Source of the DNA: Bacteroidetes bacterium UBA4416
GTDB lineage: Bacteria; Bacteroidota; Bacteroidia; B-17B0; Aurantibacillaceae
DNA length: 64,000 nucleotides
Reading direction: 5' to 3'
Assembly: GCA_002390745.1 (NCBI GenBank)
Contig: DGQK01000023.1
Location: forward strand, 1-64,000
The stretch's first letter is position 1. Every line of letters starts with the position of its first letter. Below, one piece after another: positions 25,671 through 36,135 of this stretch. A program made the translations under genes and the position numbers. Below the pieces are notes generated by a model. It had not been told where the DNA came from. It did no database searches and worked only from the letters and a program-made list of their open reading frames with translations.

Positions 25671-28600
25671 TTGCGATCCGTTTTCATATACCTGTTTGTT
25701 CTGCTGGCGTTGTGGCTGAAGCTCCCGGCCCAGCAATACAATTTTCATAACTATTCCGTGAAGGAAGGCGTGGCGCAGTCCCAGGTATTCAGCCTTCTTC
25801 AGGATCACCGCGGCTACCTGTGGATGGGAACGCGAGGCGGAGGGCTCACGCGCTTCGATGGCACGGAATTCAAAACCTTCAGTTTAAAAGACGGCCTGCC
25901 CAACAATTATGTATCCTGCATTAAGGAAGACGTGACATACAATGTATGGATCGGGACCAACAATGGCTTGTCGGAATACAATGGCATTCGTTTCACGAAC
26001 CATGTCCCGCCGGATCAGGCCGGGCAGTTTTCCGTGCAGGACATGGCCTTCGATGCCAAAGGCAGGCTCTGGCTGGCAAGCAGTACAGGCATTTTCCGCT
26101 TTGATGGCGCTTTCACCAATGTCACGGAATTGCTGAAAGAGAAAGGCAGCGTGATCAATACCATCCACGTCGACCGCCAACAAAACGTCTGGTATGGCAA
26201 TGTCGAAGGGCTTTTCAGGATCACTGAAACAGGAGACGGTTTTACCAAAGTGAAATACGATAAGTCGAAAGGCTTCATGAATAACTCGATTACCTGCATC
26301 AGCGAAGACAGTAAAGGGAATCTATGGATCGGCACTTATGGCGATGGCGCTTATGTGTACGACGGCAAGCGTTTTTTCAGGATCGACCTGAACCTGGAGC
26401 TTTACAAGCAAACGGTACTCGACATCTATTTTGATAACCGGGATAATGTGTGGTTCGCAACGCTGTCCCATGGCGTAGGGCAGTACAATACGGTGTCGAA
26501 AAGCTTTTCCTGGCTCACGGAGCAGGAAGGCCTGAGCAATAACCATGTGCGGAGCATTATCCAGGATAAGAGCGGTAACTACTGGTTCGGCACTTCGGGA
26601 GGCGGCGTTTGCAATTATTTTGGAAAGCAGTTTACGGTATACGATAAATCATCCGGGCTTGGCGGGAATTTTATTTACAGCATTTTCCGCGATAGCCGCA
26701 AACGCCTGTGGGTAGGCACTTCCGACCGTGGGCTTTCTTTGTTGGATAGCTCCCGTTTTTACAGCTTCAATGCCGGAGATGGTTTTGGGGATGTGAAGGT
26801 AAAGGCTATTGCCGAGGATGAGAGTGGCTTGTTGTATTTTGGCACCGACGGGCAGGGTGTTTATACATATGATGGCGTAGCATTCAAAGCCATCGACGAT
26901 TTGAAAAAGACGTACATCCGCGCCATGCTTCGGGACAAAGAGGGAAACCTCTGGATTGCCACTGCGGGGGCGGGTTTGTTTCAATTGAAGCCCGGGAGCC
27001 CCGTACCGGCAGTTGCCAAACTCACAACCAAAGACGGTTTGCTGCACAACCGCCTCACGTCCCTGCTGTATGACCATAACGGCAGGCTCTGGTACGGCAC
27101 GGAAAACAATGGCATTGGCTGCCTGGTCAATGGGGTGATCCGGAAATTCAGCATGAGCGTTGCTAACGGTCTGCCCTCTAATGCCATCCGCTGCATGGCA
27201 GAAGATGAGAACGGCTACCTGTGGCTGGGGACAGCAGGGGACGGGCTCGCTTCTTTTCCGCTCTACCATAGGGATATGCCGGTGAAGCGGTATAATTACA
27301 CAAACGGTCTGACTTCCTCCAATATTTACCTGGTGTGCGTAGACAATAACAACAACCTCTTTAGCGGAACCGAAACCGGTCTGGACTACCTCTTTCTCGA
27401 TAAGGATCGCAAGCCCTCAGACATCAAGCATTACAGCAAGGGCGAAGGCTTTACCGGAATCGAAACCTGCCAGAATGCCGTGTATAAAGATGCGGATGGC
27501 ACGATCTGGTTCGGAACGATCAACGGCCTCACCAAATACAATCCCGCCAACCTGGTAAAGAACGGGAACGAGCCCATCACCACCATTACCAATGTGAAGC
27601 TGCACTACGAACCGGTTTCCAATACGGCATACCGAAATGCGGTAGGTGACTGGAACACGGTGTCTTCCCTCGACCTGCCTTACGATCAGAACCACCTGAG
27701 CTTCGATTTTTTAGGGATTAATTTCAGCAACCCTGATGCGGTGAAGTACCAATGGATGCTCAAGGGCTTTGACAAAAGCTGGTCGCCGGCATCCAACATG
27801 CACTCCTTCACCTACTCCAACTTAAGCCCCGGTGATTACACCTTTATGGTAAAGGCTTGCAACGAAGACGGTGTGTGGAACAAAGAGCCCGCACAGATCA
27901 GCTTCCACATTTCGCCACCCTTCTGGATGCGCTGGTGGTTCCTGGCTTTGACAGCACTAACGGTTGGCGGTCTGCTGTTCGCTGTTTTTAAATGGAGGGT
28001 GAGCCGTATCAAAGCCAAAGCGGCAGAAGAACAACAAAAAACGCAAATGGAAAAGGAGATCCTCGAGCTGGAGCAGAAAGCTCTGCGCCTGCAGATGAAT
28101 CCCCATTTTATATTCAATGCCTTGAATTCGATCCAGTCACAGATAGGAACCGATAACGAGCAGGCCGCGCGCTATTACCTGGCGAAGTTTTCCAGGCTCA
28201 TGCGGCAGATCCTCGATAATTCGCGGCAGGCAGCCATTAGCCTGGAAGAGGAAGTGAATACCCTGGAAAATTATTTGCTGATCGAGAAATTCTGCAACGG
28301 TGACCGTTTTGATTATAGCATCCGCGTTGATGACAACCTGGAAGCCGGTTATATCAAATTGCCGCCGATGCTCCTGCAGCCCTTTATTGAAAATGCGATC
28401 AAGCACGGCCTGAAGCACAGCGATGCTAAGCGCGGGATGATCACCGTTTCATTTATGGAAAAAGAGAACCTGCTGGAATGTGCAGTGACGGATAACGGCA
28501 TTGGCAGGGTAAAAGCTGAAGAGCTGAATCGCAACAGCAAGGAGACCTACCACAAATCGACAGCTCTTTTAGTAACGCAGGAGCGTTTGGACCTGTTGCA

Positions 28601-28700
28601 GGAAGATAAAAGCGTGCGTTCCCTGGAGATCATTGATCTGTATGATGAGGCCGGAAAGGCTTTAGGGACGAAGGTTGTGGTGAGGGTGCCCTTGCAGTAG
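25671..28700 (+). CDS. propeller-type LytS-family sensor histidine kinase
   Basis: 1009 residues. Signal peptide; about fourteen reg_prop repeats with the pattern GNLWIGTxGxG making two seven-bladed propellers (about 25-640); a Y_Y_Y domain (about 660-755); a membrane helix (about 768-788); a coiled coil; and a HisKA-7TM/LytS-like kinase with MNPHFIFNALNSIQ (phospho-acceptor His near 811), QPFIENAIKHGLKH (N box) and VTDNGIGR. The start is TTG; an ATG does not occur before the signal sequence. The LytTR regulator at 29250 is its probable partner. The ligand is unknown; the setting beside pbpC suggests envelope sensing. Confidence 0.9.
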   Translation: MRSVFIYLFVLLALWLKLPAQQYNFHNYSVKEGVAQSQVFSLLQDHRGYLWMGTRGGGLTRFDGTEFKTFSLKDGLPNNYVSCIKEDVTYNVWIGTNNGLSEYNGIRFTNHVPPDQAGQFSVQDMAFDAKGRLWLASSTGIFRFDGAFTNVTELLKEKGSVINTIHVDRQQNVWYGNVEGLFRITETGDGFTKVKYDKSKGFMNNSITCISEDSKGNLWIGTYGDGAYVYDGKRFFRIDLNLELYKQTVLDIYFDNRDNVWFATLSHGVGQYNTVSKSFSWLTEQEGLSNNHVRSIIQDKSGNYWFGTSGGGVCNYFGKQFTVYDKSSGLGGNFIYSIFRDSRKRLWVGTSDRGLSLLDSSRFYSFNAGDGFGDVKVKAIAEDESGLLYFGTDGQGVYTYDGVAFKAIDDLKKTYIRAMLRDKEGNLWIATAGAGLFQLKPGSPVPAVAKLTTKDGLLHNRLTSLLYDHNGRLWYGTENNGIGCLVNGVIRKFSMSVANGLPSNAIRCMAEDENGYLWLGTAGDGLASFPLYHRDMPVKRYNYTNGLTSSNIYLVCVDNNNNLFSGTETGLDYLFLDKDRKPSDIKHYSKGEGFTGIETCQNAVYKDADGTIWFGTINGLTKYNPANLVKNGNEPITTITNVKLHYEPVSNTAYRNAVGDWNTVSSLDLPYDQNHLSFDFLGINFSNPDAVKYQWMLKGFDKSWSPASNMHSFTYSNLSPGDYTFMVKACNEDGVWNKEPAQISFHISPPFWMRWWFLALTALTVGGLLFAVFKWRVSRIKAKAAEEQQKTQMEKEILELEQKALRLQMNPHFIFNALNSIQSQIGTDNEQAARYYLAKFSRLMRQILDNSRQAAISLEEEVNTLENYLLIEKFCNGDRFDYSIRVDDNLEAGYIKLPPMLLQPFIENAIKHGLKHSDAKRGMITVSFMEKENLLECAVTDNGIGRVKAEELNRNSKETYHKSTALLVTQERLDLLQEDKSVRSLEIIDLYDEAGKALGTKVVVRVPLQ

Positions 28701-28701
28701 A

Positions 28702-29190
28702 TCACTGCTCATACATGTCAAATTCTATCAGCTTAAGTAATTTTTTATATTTTTCCGGTTCAAAGCCTCCTGTTATTTGCACAGCTCCTCCCGTAATCTC
28801 TCCCTGAACAACCGGAGCCATAACCAGTTCATTGTGAATAATAAATGCCAGCCTCTTGCCTGTATATTTTTTTGTTGCGTCCCCAAATGCCTTACTGCCT
28901 TTGTCATTTAACCGGATATTGAGCGAAGTTCCATACTCGTTTTCTACCATCTCCACGCTTTCAAAATCGCCAACCGTGGTAATGGGTTTAGGGTCTAAAA
29001 AACAGGTTTCTATTCTGCCTTCACTTTGCATCATGCGCTTTAAAGCTGTGCTATCCTCTACTATATAATAACAGCCGGTCACAAGCTCCTCTGGAGAGAA
29101 GGGTACAGGCGGCTTTTTCCGGATTCTGTTATCGGCGCAGCCCGCCAGGAGAATGCCGATGAAGAGAAAGGAGAACAGGTGTAATTTCAT
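28702..29190 (-). CDS. lipoprotein with SecD P1-like domain
   Basis: 162 residues with a lipobox (ILLAGCADN, Cys17). The C-terminal part LNIRLNDKGSKAF, then HNELVMAPVVQGEITGG and VQITGGF resembles the P1 head subdomain of SecD, found also as a stand-alone domain. It lies antisense between the kinase and its regulator with a 1-base gap to the kinase. Function unknown; possibly periplasmic protein handling. Confidence 0.7.
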   Translation of the reverse strand: MKLHLFSFLFIGILLAGCADNRIRKKPPVPFSPEELVTGCYYIVEDSTALKRMMQSEGRIETCFLDPKPITTVGDFESVEMVENEYGTSLNIRLNDKGSKAFGDATKKYTGKRLAFIIHNELVMAPVVQGEITGGAVQITGGFEPEKYKKLLKLIEFDMYEQ

Positions 29191-29249
29191 CGTGGTTTAT
29201 TTCGGTCTAAAGTAACAAATTCCAGACAGAAATTCTTACATTTAAATGC

Positions 29250-29993
29250 ATGATAAAAGCCATCATCATAGACGATATCGAACAGGCACGTACTACGCTC
29301 AAAAAAGACTTGCAGGTGTATGCGCCGGATGTGGAGATCATCGGGGAGGCCAATGGCGTGGTGGAAGGCGCCAAACTCCTGAAGAGCCTGAAACCGGATA
29401 TTCTCTTCCTCGATATCCAGATGCAGGATGGCAGCGGCTTCGACCTGCTGGATATTCTGAAGGAGATCAACTTCAAGATCATTTTCATCACGGCTTCCGA
29501 TGCACATGCCATCAAGGCCTTTCGCTATGCGGCCATCGACTACCTCATGAAGCCGGTCGATCCCGACGAGCTGCTGAGTGCCCTCAAAAAATACCGCGAA
29601 CAAAAACCCAATGAGAGCGAAAACTACAAGCTGCTGAACGAAACTTTAAAAAATACCCATAAGCCGCAGGAGCGCCTGGCCCTGCATACGCAGGACAAGA
29701 TCCACATTGTGAACATCCGCGATATTGTGCGTTGCGAGAGCAGCGTCAATTATACGGAGTTCTTTTTCAGCAATGGCAAAAAATTCCTGGTCACCAAAAC
29801 ATTAAAAGAATTTGAAGACCTGCTTAGCGAGCAGGGGTTTTACCGGGTGCACCAGTCACATTTGGTAAATACCGCCTATATCAGAGAATTCGTAAAAACA
29901 GACGGGGGTTATTTGATTATGACGGATGGCTGCAATGTGCCCGTTTCTACCCGCAAGCGCCCTGAGGTGGTAAAGATGCTGGAAGAGTTGTAG
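29250..29993 (+). CDS. LytTR response regulator
   Basis: 247 residues: receiver domain (IIIDDIEQAR, phospho-acceptor Asp in ILFLDIQM near 54, ITASDAHA, YLMKPVDPDE) and a LytTR DNA-binding domain (about 145-245; IVRCESSVNYTEFFFSNGKK, FYRVHQSHLVNTAYI, PVSTRKRPEV). It pairs with the LytS-type kinase upstream. Typical LytTR targets are direct repeats near promoters of envelope genes; none was assigned here. Confidence 0.92.
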   Translation: MIKAIIIDDIEQARTTLKKDLQVYAPDVEIIGEANGVVEGAKLLKSLKPDILFLDIQMQDGSGFDLLDILKEINFKIIFITASDAHAIKAFRYAAIDYLMKPVDPDELLSALKKYREQKPNESENYKLLNETLKNTHKPQERLALHTQDKIHIVNIRDIVRCESSVNYTEFFFSNGKKFLVTKTLKEFEDLLSEQGFYRVHQSHLVNTAYIREFVKTDGGYLIMTDGCNVPVSTRKRPEVVKMLEEL

Positions 29994-30008
29994 TATGACG
30001 CTCCGCTG

Positions 30009-30060
30009 TTGACTTCGAGAACCTCAGTCAACGGATGGTGGCTGAGGTTCTCGAAGCCAC
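30009..30060. repeat. nested inverted repeat
   Basis: Two halves, TTGACT-tcgagaacctc-AGTCAA (30009-30031) and GTGGCT-gaggttctcga-AGCCAC (30038-30060). Each half is an inverted repeat and their 11-base cores are reverse complements, so alternative foldings compete. Located between two convergent genes; may act as a terminator or be a dispersed repeat. Confidence 0.6.
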
Positions 30061-30181
30061 TATTGAAAACCAAAAGTCCCCGACGCTTCCTGTTATATAA
30101 CTAACAAAACCCCATTCTCAGGAAAACGCCGGGAACTCTATGTTGAGCCTGTTCTCGACTTCGCTCGATCGGACAATTAAG

Positions 30182-33100
30182 TTACTTCTTCGCCATCGTA
30201 CCGGCCTCTTTCACTACTTCCACCCAGCGCCCCGGCACGCGCGCATGGATGAGGTGGTCGTACATGGCTTCGCTGTATACCGTTGGCAGGTAAAACCTGC
30301 CGAGGTAGGTCGCGTTTAGCTGGATCACAAAGGTTTTACTCGTTTTTTCCCCGAGCTCGTAATAGCTGTACACCCTGTCGTCGCGGATATCCTGGTAGCG
30401 CGCGGCACTGCTGCTTACCGTTTCGTCCATGCGGCTGTTGTGGATTTCCCAACCGCCCGGGAAGATCTGGCTCAGCGCCATTTCCTGCAAGTGCCCTTTG
30501 GTTCCGGGGTTAGAGATGGTAACCACCGCCATGAAATCCGTGCCCTGTACCAGTTTGTCGGGCTGGATGATCTCCCCTTTCATGTTCTTGTAAACCACCT
30601 GCATGTTCATGTCCTTCGCGCTGGCTGTTTTATCACCGGTCAGTGGAACGCCTTCTGTCAGCACTTTTACAAAGAGCGTACCTTCACCGGTATTTTTCAG
30701 GCTCACCATGCCCTTTCCGGAAATGTCGCTGTCTTTGTACTTCAGCTGGTAAATGGATTTCTTTGAGCTTCCGGAAAGCTCTGTACCACCGTTCAGGGCA
30801 TAGGTAAATGCCATGCCCTGGCTGCCTCCTTTCACACCGGCGTATTCGCACATGGCCAATAAGGAGTAGGCCGTTTCCTGGGTGCTCATCCAGGCATTGG
30901 AGTTCAGCTGCTTCGCCACCTCTTTGGCCAGGGAATTGGCTTTGCTCTTGTCTTTCAGGAGACTCAGCGTTTCCAGGATCATGGCTTCATCGCGTGTATC
31001 GGAGCCATAGCTGTAGGACAGTTCCTTATAAGGCTTCACCGTTGTCGGCAGGTCTTTCACCAAAGCAGCCGCTACCTCATGCTGTCCTATTAACTGATAC
31101 GCCGCCGCCAGCCTCCATTTGGCAGTTGCGGAAATATGTTTCTCCTCGCGCAGGCGGTTCATGGCGCCCAGCTCTGCATGGTTGCTCAGTGCCAGAACGA
31201 ATAAGCGGTAAGCCTGGATGGCCTGATTGCTTTCATTGCCGTGCGGATGGTTATAGTTCCCCGTAGTGTAAGACCAGTTCCGTGCCATTTCCTGCTGGTA
31301 CTTCAGCCATTTGCTTTTCAGGTTCAGCGGCAAGGCATAGCCCTGGCTTTCCGCTTCGATCATGAAATGTCCGGCGTAGTTGCTTCCCCACTCGCTGTCG
31401 TAGGATTCGCCGGGCCAGTAGGCAAATCCGCCATTGGAAGTCTGAAACAATTGCAGGCGTTTCAGGCCGGCCTTGATGTGCTTGCTGATGGTTTGCTTTT
31501 GAGTTTCGTTCAGGTCCATGAGGTTCATGACGTAAAGCTGGGGAAACACGGAAGAAGTCGTTTGCTCGATACAGCCGTGCGGATACTGGATAAGGTAATC
31601 CAAACGCTTTTCCAGTCCCATGCTCGGAATGCCGGAAAGCTCGATCGTTGCTTTATTTGTACCCGTCACGCCTTTGAAGGCAATCTCCGCATCCCACGAT
31701 TTGCCGGGCTCCAGCACCATATCAGCACCTTCCGTTACTTTCGGGTTCGGCGTTCTCACATCCAGCTCGATTTCCTGCACGGCTTTTTCCCTGCCGCTGG
31801 TAGCGGTGATCTTCACCTTGGCAATACCTGTTTTTTCGATAACGTTTAACCGGAAGTTGATCACGTCATCACCGGTCCGGTCGAAGTGCATGCTTTGCTG
31901 TTTGGCGCCATCGGTGCGTAGCAGCTCATTCACTTCGATGTCGATCTTCACATCCTTCACGTGGTCTTCCATCGCAAACACATCCACCGGCAGGCTCACG
32001 CTTTCTCCCGGGCCAAGCACCCGGGGCAGGGTGGCCAGGATCATCAGGGGCTTTCTCACCGCCACGGCTTTTTCCGCATTGCCATAAGCACCTTCGTTTT
32101 CAGCCACCACCATCACGCGCACCGAGCCCACGTAATTCGGAATATCGATGCGATGCGTTTTTTCTCCACCGGCTTCCAACTGAAAAGGACCGGCAAATTT
32201 CACCATCGGCTTAAAACGGTTCGCCTTCACACCCTTGCCCCCTGTGCCGTCGCCGTCGCCACCCACGCTCAGCAACTTATCGAGCTTGCCGGCATAGGCG
32301 CCGATCACAGCATCGTACATGTCCCAGGTTTTTACGCCCAGGGCTTCGCGTGCATAAAAGGTATTCCAGGGCTGTGGCGTTTTAAAGCGGGTCAGATCCA
32401 GCAAGCCTTCGTCCACCATTGCTAAGGTATAGGTCATTTTACGCCCGTTCTTTTCACTTACCCGAATGCTTGTTGTCGATTCCGGTTTGATCACATCTCC
32501 CATCCGGATCTGTGGGATCAGGTGCGTTGCAGGGTCGTCCACCATTACAGGCACCACGCCATACATGCGGATCGGCAAATCGTTCTTCGTGCTCGCATGC
32601 GGCTGGATCAGGCTCACATGGATAAAGGCATTGGGCGACATATCGCCCGTCGCCTGAAATTGATGCACGGTCTCACCTTTCTTTGTGGCGATCCAGAATT
32701 TTTTGATGACACGTGTTCCCGATTCCACGCTCACCAGGGCCATTCCGTCTGACGGAGAAGGAAAAGACAGCTTGATGTTTTCGCCGCTCGTGTAGTTTTC
32801 TTTATCACAGGCAAAGTTCAGCATGTTGGCATTCTCGTTCGAGCTGCGGTTGCCGCGGTTCCAGTACGGCCAGTCCATGTATATGATCTGCCCGGTTTCA
32901 TGTCCGCCTTCCAGGTCGGTCACGGTCATGAGGTAGCGGCCGTATTCCGGGTAGTTGATCTTAAAATTGAATGAGCCTTTTCCCTCGGTCGTGCAAATGA
33001 GCGTATCTTTCATCACGATGCTGCCCGAGCGGGAAATGTAGGTGGCCAGTTCCTCTTCCCCGCGCTCATACCACCAGCGCCATTGGATCTTGTAGATCTT

Positions 33101-35830
33101 CACCTGCAATTTTTTCGCGTTCACCGGCTTGCCATCGGCACTCACGGTAGCCACATCAAAGCGGTATGCCTTCCCGGTTTCGTAGCTCTTGTCATAGCCT
33201 TTCTGTTCCGGCACGCGAAGCCCCACATAGGTTTTGAAAGGGGAATAGGGTTTGCTGTACCGGTCGATGCTGAAATCGCCGCCCTCTTCAAACACCTTGG
33301 TAATGTAGGTTGCCCGTAACATGCCGGGAGCGGTTTGTCCGACATTCAGGCTTGTTTTGATCTTCGCCTCCCCTTTTTCATCCAGGGTTCCATCAAACAC
33401 CAGGTCGGCATCCGAATAGAAATTCCTGACCGGAGAATCGAAGACATACGACTTGTATTTTTCAAATACCGTTGGCATCTGATTGACCGACACGTTCACC
33501 AGGGCATGCAGATTTTTGGCGATGGCGCCATGCAGCCATTTGGCGCTGAGTTTTGCGGTGCTGTCGTTGATCCTGCCCCCGTCGAAATCCATATAGATCT
33601 TCAGGCGGTTCGGCTTCACCGTTTCCACTTTCAGGTTTTGCGTAAAGGTCCTGTTCCCCACACGGGCAATGGCCGTATAATTCCCGGTGATGGCTTCGTC
33701 ACCGGTAGCTGTCCGGAAATCATACAGGCCATTGGTATTCTTTGTTTTGGTCACCTGGTAAATCACCTGCCCGTTAGGGTCCTGCAATTCAAATTTCACA
33801 GGATGGTTGGGAGGCAGGCGCTTTTCCTTATCTTCCATTATGAAAGAAAGGAACAGGGAATCTCCTGGTCTCCACACGCCGCGTTCCCCATAAATAAAGC
33901 CTTTCACGCCTTTCTGCACAACTTCGCCCGATACATCAAATTTACTCAGAGAGTTGGCTTCACCATCCAGCAATTTTAAATAGCCACGCTGTTTGCCGTG
34001 CTTTGCCAGCATGAGGAACGGTTTTCGTTTGAGCTGTACATCCAGCATGCCGTTGGCATCCGTTGTTCCGCCGGCAATGAGCTGTTTGGTATAGTCATAG
34101 TATTCGATCTGTGCGCCGGGCAAAGGTTTCGCGGTGATCATATTGGTGACGAAAGCATGCGACAGCTTATTATCATCCAGCTTATAGATCAGGCCGATGT
34201 CGGAAGCCAGGATGTTGCGGCTCACGGCCTTGCCATAATAGTAATTATCATCGCAGGGGCTATACTCATCATGGTAGCCGTACCAGTTGTCATAGCCGCC
34301 GTCGAAGCCGTAGCTGTGCCAATCAGCCTCTTCCCAGTCTTTGTCTTCCTCCTCCCTTTTGTAGAGGGATTCTTCATTGGAAGGATTTGTTTCCGCTTCA
34401 CAATCGCAAACAGCATATTCTTTTTTGAATTTGATGCTCACGCGGTAGATGGCGCCGGGATCAGGACTGATGAGCTTTCCGAGGTCGATCACATGCTGGT
34501 TCCATTGTTTTTGATCCGCTTTTTTGTCGTAGTCGAGAGCGATCTTTTTTTCTGCGATTACTTTCCCGACACGCGTCAGCCCGTCCTGCCCGGCGAGGTC
34601 GTTTACCTGGAGGAACTGGTGGACATTGTTTTCAAAGATCTTAATGATCCTGACATCCACCGCTTTGAGGCTGATGGATTCGAAGGGAAAGATCAACCCG
34701 TTGGAATTCGGGAGGATGGTCCCGTTGCCTTTGATGCGAACCCTGGGTTTTGGCTCGTTGAAGCTCAGGGTTGAGTTGTAGGCAGCGTTCATTTTATAGC
34801 CTCTGAAATTCTTAATGCCCGTCGTGACCTCAATGTTTTTCTCGCCAACCAAACGCCCCGGTAGGAAGACTTTCACGATGTTTCCTTCAATGGCATAGGT
34901 AAGGTTATCGACACCCTGAAGCGCGACAATACCTTTCAGGTTCTGATCGTAATGAATAGGATCGCTGAACGTCAGCTCAACATACTGGTCTTCATCCTCC
35001 ACTACTTTGGCATCCGTAACGGTAAAATCACCCAGGCCCGGAACCACGATCTCTTCGGAACCCTTCTGTGGCGCATGGATTCCTTCCCCGTTCCAGGATA
35101 CATATAGCTTCCCGGCTTTTGCTTTACGCTCGATATTCTCCGCAGAGAAATAGTATTCATTGCCGTTATAACTATAGGTCAATTGCACAGGCACTGATTT
35201 CCCATCCTGCATCACCCTGATCGATTTACGGATCGCGGCGGTGTCTTCGTAATCGGAGGTGCTGAGCTTTCCACTAAGCGTTTGAAATTCGGGAGTGGAT
35301 TCGTCGGAAGCCCGGAGGCCATTTACCGTTACAAACAGGTTTTGCGGATAGGTCGAGAACTGCATCCGGAACTCTTTGAATTCACCGGGGACATCCAGCA
35401 CATTAGCCAGCCTGAACCTTGCGTTATACAGCTGATTGACAGGCAGCGCTTCTTCCGGCACGTATTCAATGATGCGGTCGCTGACCCAGATCGCTTTCCC
35501 CTTCACTGCGGGCTCAAAAGAAAAAATACCTTTCAGCAGGGAGGAATCCGGGAGAGCGGCAAGTCTGGCGGCGTAGTAAATAGCGGCAGCGACTGAGTCC
35601 TGGAAGGCAGGAACGTTTTTAGGCGGGTGCTTCGCGTAGTAGCTTTCGGCCAGTTCAATGCGTATCGTTGTTTTGCGGCTTACCATACCAGAAGTATAGG
35701 CGGAGATGTACTGCCCGAAAGCAGGGTTGACCTCATTGATGCCCGGCTTTGAAAAGAAGCAGGAGCTCAGGATCAGGGTGACGGTGGAAAAGAGGATGGT
35801 GATGATTGAAAGCAGGATGTGACGTTTCAT
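30182..35830 (-). CDS. bacterial alpha-2-macroglobulin, thioester type
   Basis: 1882 residues from the ATG at 35830. Lipobox ILSSCFF shows outer- or inner-membrane anchoring. MG domains precede a bait region, then the thioester motif GCIEQTTS near residue 1418 followed by the alpha-alpha toroid (to about 1700) and a receptor-binding-like domain. The Cys and Gln of the CxEQ thioester are both present, so it can trap proteases covalently, like E. coli YfhM (YGCLEQ). This protects the periplasm and typically works with PbpC, encoded nearby. Confidence 0.92.
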   Translation of the reverse strand: MKRHILLSIITILFSTVTLILSSCFFSKPGINEVNPAFGQYISAYTSGMVSRKTTIRIELAESYYAKHPPKNVPAFQDSVAAAIYYAARLAALPDSSLLKGIFSFEPAVKGKAIWVSDRIIEYVPEEALPVNQLYNARFRLANVLDVPGEFKEFRMQFSTYPQNLFVTVNGLRASDESTPEFQTLSGKLSTSDYEDTAAIRKSIRVMQDGKSVPVQLTYSYNGNEYYFSAENIERKAKAGKLYVSWNGEGIHAPQKGSEEIVVPGLGDFTVTDAKVVEDEDQYVELTFSDPIHYDQNLKGIVALQGVDNLTYAIEGNIVKVFLPGRLVGEKNIEVTTGIKNFRGYKMNAAYNSTLSFNEPKPRVRIKGNGTILPNSNGLIFPFESISLKAVDVRIIKIFENNVHQFLQVNDLAGQDGLTRVGKVIAEKKIALDYDKKADQKQWNQHVIDLGKLISPDPGAIYRVSIKFKKEYAVCDCEAETNPSNEESLYKREEEDKDWEEADWHSYGFDGGYDNWYGYHDEYSPCDDNYYYGKAVSRNILASDIGLIYKLDDNKLSHAFVTNMITAKPLPGAQIEYYDYTKQLIAGGTTDANGMLDVQLKRKPFLMLAKHGKQRGYLKLLDGEANSLSKFDVSGEVVQKGVKGFIYGERGVWRPGDSLFLSFIMEDKEKRLPPNHPVKFELQDPNGQVIYQVTKTKNTNGLYDFRTATGDEAITGNYTAIARVGNRTFTQNLKVETVKPNRLKIYMDFDGGRINDSTAKLSAKWLHGAIAKNLHALVNVSVNQMPTVFEKYKSYVFDSPVRNFYSDADLVFDGTLDEKGEAKIKTSLNVGQTAPGMLRATYITKVFEEGGDFSIDRYSKPYSPFKTYVGLRVPEQKGYDKSYETGKAYRFDVATVSADGKPVNAKKLQVKIYKIQWRWWYERGEEELATYISRSGSIVMKDTLICTTEGKGSFNFKINYPEYGRYLMTVTDLEGGHETGQIIYMDWPYWNRGNRSSNENANMLNFACDKENYTSGENIKLSFPSPSDGMALVSVESGTRVIKKFWIATKKGETVHQFQATGDMSPNAFIHVSLIQPHASTKNDLPIRMYGVVPVMVDDPATHLIPQIRMGDVIKPESTTSIRVSEKNGRKMTYTLAMVDEGLLDLTRFKTPQPWNTFYAREALGVKTWDMYDAVIGAYAGKLDKLLSVGGDGDGTGGKGVKANRFKPMVKFAGPFQLEAGGEKTHRIDIPNYVGSVRVMVVAENEGAYGNAEKAVAVRKPLMILATLPRVLGPGESVSLPVDVFAMEDHVKDVKIDIEVNELLRTDGAKQQSMHFDRTGDDVINFRLNVIEKTGIAKVKITATSGREKAVQEIELDVRTPNPKVTEGADMVLEPGKSWDAEIAFKGVTGTNKATIELSGIPSMGLEKRLDYLIQYPHGCIEQTTSSVFPQLYVMNLMDLNETQKQTISKHIKAGLKRLQLFQTSNGGFAYWPGESYDSEWGSNYAGHFMIEAESQGYALPLNLKSKWLKYQQEMARNWSYTTGNYNHPHGNESNQAIQAYRLFVLALSNHAELGAMNRLREEKHISATAKWRLAAAYQLIGQHEVAAALVKDLPTTVKPYKELSYSYGSDTRDEAMILETLSLLKDKSKANSLAKEVAKQLNSNAWMSTQETAYSLLAMCEYAGVKGGSQGMAFTYALNGGTELSGSSKKSIYQLKYKDSDISGKGMVSLKNTGEGTLFVKVLTEGVPLTGDKTASAKDMNMQVVYKNMKGEIIQPDKLVQGTDFMAVVTISNPGTKGHLQEMALSQIFPGGWEIHNSRMDETVSSSAARYQDIRDDRVYSYYELGEKTSKTFVIQLNATYLGRFYLPTVYSEAMYDHLIHARVPGRWVEVVKEAGTMAKK

Positions 35831-36000
35831 GTGTGTCAATTTTTAGCCAAAGGTGCAGCGATCATCACAGAAAAAGGTCTGATTTTATAGGACGGGCATG
35901 CTGCCTTATTAAGTGTGGGCTTTTGGCAATTATTTGAATCCCCGGTTTTGCGGATTGCTAGTCCTCGGAAAATTAATTTTTTGCCCGGTCCCGAACCTGT

Positions 36001-36024
36001 TTTTGTTCGGTTTACCGAACAAAA
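36001..36024. promoter_or_regulatory. perfect 10-bp palindrome
   Basis: TTTTGTTCGG-TTTA-CCGAACAAAA between the divergent macroglobulin gene and the next cargo gene. It could be an operator or a symmetric hairpin. The remainder of 35831-36135 shows nothing else. Confidence 0.55.
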
Positions 36025-36135
36025 TGGGAGGCTATAAAAACACTTGCTGGAAAGAAGCGTACACGGGTACATTGTTGCCGGTCTTGTAGGGAAGAGCAAA
36101 TTAATTTTGTCTTATAACCATTAAACATCATCATC

